DNA from: Mesonia ostreae
GTDB lineage: Bacteria; Bacteroidota; Bacteroidia; Flavobacteriales; Flavobacteriaceae
Direction of reading: 5' to 3'
NCBI RefSeq assembly: GCF_031845265.1
Contig: NZ_JAVRBG010000002.1
Coordinates: 62,001 to 126,000 of the forward strand
Length of the DNA stretch: 64,000 bases
The notes under the pieces are model-generated. The model ran no database searches, was not told the DNA's origin, and was given only the letters and a program-made list of their open reading frames with translations. Both the position numbers and the translations under genes were made by a program. How positions within the stretch are numbered: the first letter of the stretch is position 1; each line of letters starts with the position of its first letter. Of the stretch, positions 60,683-64,000 are shown in pieces.

Positions 60683-61846
60683 ATGAGTATTGATTTTTTT
60701 AAGCCCTTGGCTTTTGAAAGCTTTTTAGAATCTTTAGAAAAATCACCTTCTCTATTGGGAAATCAAATCCAAGCGTATATAGAAGGAGAAGATTTTCCTA
60801 ATTTAGAACAAGTACAAATAGCCATTTTTGGAGTAGTTGAAAATAGAAAAGATACTAAAGCGCCTCACGCTTATTTTGACTTTACAGCAATCCGTAAGGA
60901 GTTTTATCAGCTACATTCGGGCAATTGGGATATACAAATCGCCGATTTAGGTGATATTATGTCGGGAGATAGTGTAGAAGATACTTATTTTGCGGTAAAA
61001 TCGGTGGTTTTTGAATTGTTAAAACAAAATGTAATTCCTGTGATTCTTGGCGGAAGTCAAGATCTAGCTTATGCACAATATAGAGCTTACGACGATTATG
61101 GTTCTATGGTAAATTATGTAAATGTAGATTCTCGTTTCGATTTGGGCAATACGGAAGAAGACATCACTTCTTGCTCTTTTGTGGGGAAGATGGTGGTCAA
61201 TGAGCCCTACAATCTATTTAATTATTCCAATGTAGGCTATCAAACCTACTTCAATTCACAAGAGGAAATAGGCTTATTAGAAAAACTGTATTTTGATGCT
61301 TATCGTTTGGGAGAAGTAGGGCAAAATATTGCTGTTGTAGAGCCCGTTTTTCGCAATGCAAATATGGTAACAATAGATATTACCTCTATAGAAGCCTCAG
61401 TGTTGGGTGCAAATAATTTAAAGCCTAACGGCTTCAATGGTAGAGAAATATGCGCTATTGCAAGGTATGCCGGTATAAGCGATGAGTTAAGTAGTTTTGG
61501 ACTGTATCATCTAGATTATTTGGTGAACTCAGAAAATAGTGCTAAGTTGGTATCCCAAATTTTATGGTATTTTTTAGAAGGAGTTACCTATAGAAAAAAT
61601 GAAAATAGTTTAGCTTCTAAAGAAAATTTTTTAAAATACCAAGTGCCTGTTAATGACGATGTTTTAATCTTTTATAAGAGTAATTTTTCGGGAAGATGGT
61701 GGATTGAAATCCCTTATTCTGCAAATTTTAACAATAAATTAGAAAAACACACGTTATTGCCTTGTACATACCAAGATTATGAGGAAGCTTGTAATCAAAA
61801 CATTCCAGAACGCTGGTGGAAAGCGAGAAGGAAAAATGAGTTATGA
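60683..61846 (+). CDS. Arginase/formimidoylglutamase-fold protein with degenerate metal site
   Basis: This 387-residue protein resembles formimidoylglutamases and arginases. 'VIPVILGGSQDLAYAQYRAYD', 'YVNVDSRFDLG' and 'MVTIDITSIEAS' occupy the places of the three Mn-binding motifs (GGDHS, DAHxD, SxDxD). The conserved His of the first motif is Gln126, the His of the second is Arg151, and the second Asp of the third is Thr234, whereas Asp149, Asp153 and Asp232 remain. With three of six ligands changed, ordinary arginase-type catalysis is doubtful. It is 2 bases after topA and 115 bases before gldK; this topA-arginase-gldK order is conserved in flavobacteria as I recall. Annotated function by homology only. 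Confidence 0.75.
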   Translation: MSIDFFKPLAFESFLESLEKSPSLLGNQIQAYIEGEDFPNLEQVQIAIFGVVENRKDTKAPHAYFDFTAIRKEFYQLHSGNWDIQIADLGDIMSGDSVEDTYFAVKSVVFELLKQNVIPVILGGSQDLAYAQYRAYDDYGSMVNYVNVDSRFDLGNTEEDITSCSFVGKMVVNEPYNLFNYSNVGYQTYFNSQEEIGLLEKLYFDAYRLGEVGQNIAVVEPVFRNANMVTIDITSIEASVLGANNLKPNGFNGREICAIARYAGISDELSSFGLYHLDYLVNSENSAKLVSQILWYFLEGVTYRKNENSLASKENFLKYQVPVNDDVLIFYKSNFSGRWWIEIPYSANFNNKLEKHTLLPCTYQDYEEACNQNIPERWWKARRKNEL

Positions 61847-61893
61847 ATTTTTAAGGAATTAATCCAAAATTTAACGATTTTTTAAATAAAAAA

Positions 61894-61924
61894 TTGTTTT
61901 TTTGAAAATTATTGGATAGGTTTA
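61894..61924 (+). promoter_or_regulatory. Candidate gldK promoter
   Basis: TTG (61894-61896), 20 bases, then TAGGTTTA (61917-61924) is one mismatch from the Bacteroidota consensus, 37 bases before the gldK ATG. It lies in the 115-base gap after the arginase-fold gene. Confidence 0.4.
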
Positions 61925-61961
61925 CGCCCTTAAATTTAGATCATCTTAACCTAATATAGTT

Positions 61962-63353
61962 ATGAAGAAAATTTTTTCAATTGTTGCCCTTGTCTCTTTT
62001 TTAGCAAGTTGTGGAGGAGGAACTCAAGGTCAATTAGTCGGTGTTAAAGGTCAAAAATGGCATTCAGAAAAGCCTTATGGTATGACTACCGTTCCAGGTG
62101 GCTCATTCATTATGGGTAAATCTGATGAGGATCTTGCAGGGCTAAGCAACGCACCAACGAAAACAGTTACGGTTCGTTCTTTCTATATGGATGAGACGGA
62201 AATCACTAATTCTGAATATAAACAATTCGTTCATTGGACTAGAGATTCCATTATTAGACAGCGTTTGGCGGAAGAAGCTGAAATCGCTGGAGGAGGTACT
62301 GGCCAAGGTGGTGGTAGAGGTAATGCAACCTCTATTAATGATTTTGCCTTTAAAGGATCTGCTAATAATAATGCAGGAGGTGGAGCCGGTGCAGCAAGTA
62401 ATCAAACTCCATATCAACAATACTCAAAACACTATGATCCGAATAATCAGCGTTTAAACTGGGATGTCGAATTGATTTGGGAAACAGAGAATTATCCAGA
62501 TGAGTCATATGTGTATGTAATGGATGAGTTATATCTTCCTATGGAGCAGTCCTACAATGGGCAGCGTCTAATGGACGTAAATATGTTTAAGTATAGCTAC
62601 AAGTACATGGATATTGAAGCTGCAGCGAGATCAAATGGAGATAGAACTAATTTTATTAAAACAGAAGAAATAGGAGTGTATCCAGATACAACGGTGTGGG
62701 TAAAAGATTTTAATTATTCATATAATGAGCCAATGCATAACGATTATTTTGCGCACGCAGCTTATGACGATTATCCTGTAGTGGGAGTTTCATGGCAGCA
62801 AGCAAAAGCTTTTTGTGATTGGAGAACGCTTCTGCACAATGGATATAAGGTATCAAAAGGAGAACAAAGAGTAAGACAATATAGATTACCTTCTGAAGCG
62901 GAATGGGAATATGCTGCTAGAGGCGGGTTAGAATCAGCTACCTATCCTTGGGGAGGTCCTTATGCTAAGAATGACAGAGGGTGTTTTTTAGCTAACTTTA
63001 AGCCTTTGCGTGGAAATTATGCGGCAGATCAAGCTTTGTATACTGTAGAAGCTAAATCTTACGAGCCTAATAATTATAACCTATATAATATGTCTGGAAA
63101 TGTAGCAGAATGGGTACACTCTTCTTATGATGCAGCATCTTATGACTATTTTTCTTCTATGAATCCTAATGTAAATAACCCTGAAAATCAACGCAAAGTA
63201 GTAAGAGGAGGATCTTGGAAGGATGTTGCTTATTTCTTGCAAGTAAGTTCTCGTGATTACGAATATGCAGATTCTGCAAGAAGTTATATTGGTTTTAGAA
63301 CAATACAAGATCATTCCTCGAATGATATTGACTTAAATCAACCCCCACAATAA
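61962..63353 (+). CDS. gldK: GldK, T9SS/gliding ring lipoprotein
   Basis: This 463-residue lipoprotein (signal with 'SFLASC', Cys17) has an FGE-sulfatase-type domain. 'MTTVPGGSFIMGKSDEDL' opens it. 'FYMDETEITNSEYKQFVHWTRDSIIRQRLAEE' and 'RLPSEAEWEYAARGG', 'NMSGNVAEWVHSSYD' and 'KVVRGGSWKD' follow. GldK (PorK) forms the periplasmic ring attached to the outer membrane with GldN and works with the GldLM motor in type IX secretion. A Gly/Asn-rich stretch (about 110-150) splits the domain. gldL follows 60 bases later, matching the gldKLMN order. Confidence 0.95.
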   Translation: MKKIFSIVALVSFLASCGGGTQGQLVGVKGQKWHSEKPYGMTTVPGGSFIMGKSDEDLAGLSNAPTKTVTVRSFYMDETEITNSEYKQFVHWTRDSIIRQRLAEEAEIAGGGTGQGGGRGNATSINDFAFKGSANNNAGGGAGAASNQTPYQQYSKHYDPNNQRLNWDVELIWETENYPDESYVYVMDELYLPMEQSYNGQRLMDVNMFKYSYKYMDIEAAARSNGDRTNFIKTEEIGVYPDTTVWVKDFNYSYNEPMHNDYFAHAAYDDYPVVGVSWQQAKAFCDWRTLLHNGYKVSKGEQRVRQYRLPSEAEWEYAARGGLESATYPWGGPYAKNDRGCFLANFKPLRGNYAADQALYTVEAKSYEPNNYNLYNMSGNVAEWVHSSYDAASYDYFSSMNPNVNNPENQRKVVRGGSWKDVAYFLQVSSRDYEYADSARSYIGFRTIQDHSSNDIDLNQPPQ

Positions 63354-63413
63354 CCACTTAAAATTTTATCTCAAATACAATTAACTTAACTTAAAACAAC
63401 TAAAACTTAAATT

Positions 63414-64000
63414 ATGGCAAATTCGAAGAATTCAAAGAAAATTATGAATATGGTGTACGGTCTAGGTGCAGCAATTGTAATCTTAGGAGCACTATTTAAA
63501 ATTATGCACTGGCCTTTTGGTAATGAAATGCTTATCGCAGGACTAGTAACAGAGGCTTTGGTATTTACGGTATCTGCTTTTGAACCTGTAGATGACGAAT
63601 TAGATTGGTCTTTAGTGTATCCTGAATTAGCAGGAGCAGGAGGTCCTGGAAGATCTATGACTGGAGGCGCAAATGTTACTGAAGTAGAAGATTCTCTTTC
63701 TAAAAAATTAGATGTAATGCTTAAAGAAGCAAAAATTGACGGTGCATTAATGAGTAGCTTAGGAGACAGCATTAAGAATTTTGAAGGTGCTGCAAAAAAC
63801 ATGGGGCCAACGGTAGATTCTATGGCTTCTCAAAAGAAATATAGTGAAGAAATGACTTTGGCTGCAACACAAATGGAATCTTTAAACAACTTATATAAGG
63901 TGCAAGTAGAGTCTGCTTCAAGACAAGCAGAAGCAAATAAAGCTGTTGCAGAGAATGCAGTAAAATTAAAATCAGAAATGGAAAGTTTAACTTCTAATTT
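63414..64000 (+). CDS. gldL: GldL, T9SS motor inner-membrane protein (3' end outside window)
   Basis: The frame opens with ATG 63414 and runs to the window edge (195 full codons visible). Two membrane helices at about 16-31 and 38-56 are read from 'KKIMNMVYGLGAAIVILGAL' and 'EMLIAGLVTEALVFTVSAF'. Charged or polar residues in or near the membrane (Lys29, His32, Glu47) correspond in position to those known to be important for proton flow in GldL. The cytoplasmic helical tail begins with a Gly-rich linker ('ELAGAGGPGRSMTGG') and continues as a coiled-coil. GldL with GldM forms the rotary motor that powers type IX secretion and gliding. Confidence 0.95.
   Translation, partial: MANSKNSKKIMNMVYGLGAAIVILGALFKIMHWPFGNEMLIAGLVTEALVFTVSAFEPVDDELDWSLVYPELAGAGGPGRSMTGGANVTEVEDSLSKKLDVMLKEAKIDGALMSSLGDSIKNFEGAAKNMGPTVDSMASQKKYSEEMTLAATQMESLNNLYKVQVESASRQAEANKAVAENAVKLKSEMESLTSN

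Overview
The window is an A/T-rich chromosomal segment from a member of the Bacteroidota, most likely family Flavobacteriaceae. The evidence is the type IX secretion and gliding genes (sprA, remB, a PorP/SprF-family gene, gldK, gldL), the gene order sprA-gcvH-VanZ-tonB-remB, Bacteroidota-type promoters (TTG, about 20 bases, then TAnnTTTG) and the absence of clear Shine-Dalgarno sites. I see no rRNA, tRNA, CRISPR array, prophage or insertion sequence. It reads as core chromosome rather than an island.

Layout. 1-6.8 kb: the C-terminal end of sprA, gcvH, a VanZ-like gene, two TonB-like genes and remB. 6.9-11.9 kb: a heme-copper oxidase assembly cluster (ctaB, two subunit III-type proteins, subunit IV, a cysteine-less SCO-like protein, a true SCO, DUF420, a small CxxC membrane protein). 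12-19.1 kb: a tripartite MacAB/TolC-like export operon with two permeases and two adaptors. 19.1-24.5 kb: tsaB, then on the minus strand a tandem pair of unknown secreted proteins, an MscS channel and a large thioredoxin/DUF255 protein. 24.6-29.1 kb: a PiT phosphate transporter with a PhoU-like tail, a three-domain NifU protein and a PorP/SprF-family protein. 29.1-37 kb, minus strand: an envelope operon running CBS protein, NAD kinase, DUF6089, uppS, bamA, two OmpH/Skp chaperones, murI. 37.1-45.5 kb, plus strand: pdxJ, an alpha/beta hydrolase, a FadL/SGNH-lipoprotein pair, a small 4-TM protein, tig, clpP, clpX. 45.7-54.2 kb: a DUF4139 protein, then on the minus strand miaB, a sigma-54 activator, lptE, a TPR protein, secG, groES, groEL. 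54.5-64 kb: an LVIVD lipoprotein, a BamA-like barrel, topA, an arginase-fold protein, gldK and the start of gldL.

Themes. Much of the window builds the outer membrane and exports proteins: BamA plus Skp chaperones, LptE, SecG, the SprA translocon, the GldKL ring/motor and the PorP/SprF-family barrel. Many genes sit in tight operons with ATGA or TAATG overlaps. Two convergent gene pairs overlap at their stop codons, and in both a terminator-like hairpin lies inside coding sequence.

The observations I rate highest are: a 12-base near-palindrome (GCTTTCGCGGAA) present five times in both orientations and in three reading frames; an arginase-fold protein between topA and gldK that has lost at least three of six expected metal ligands; a cysteine-spaced TonB-type domain shared by three adjacent genes and fused to the RemB barrel; and coding-embedded terminators at convergent overlaps.
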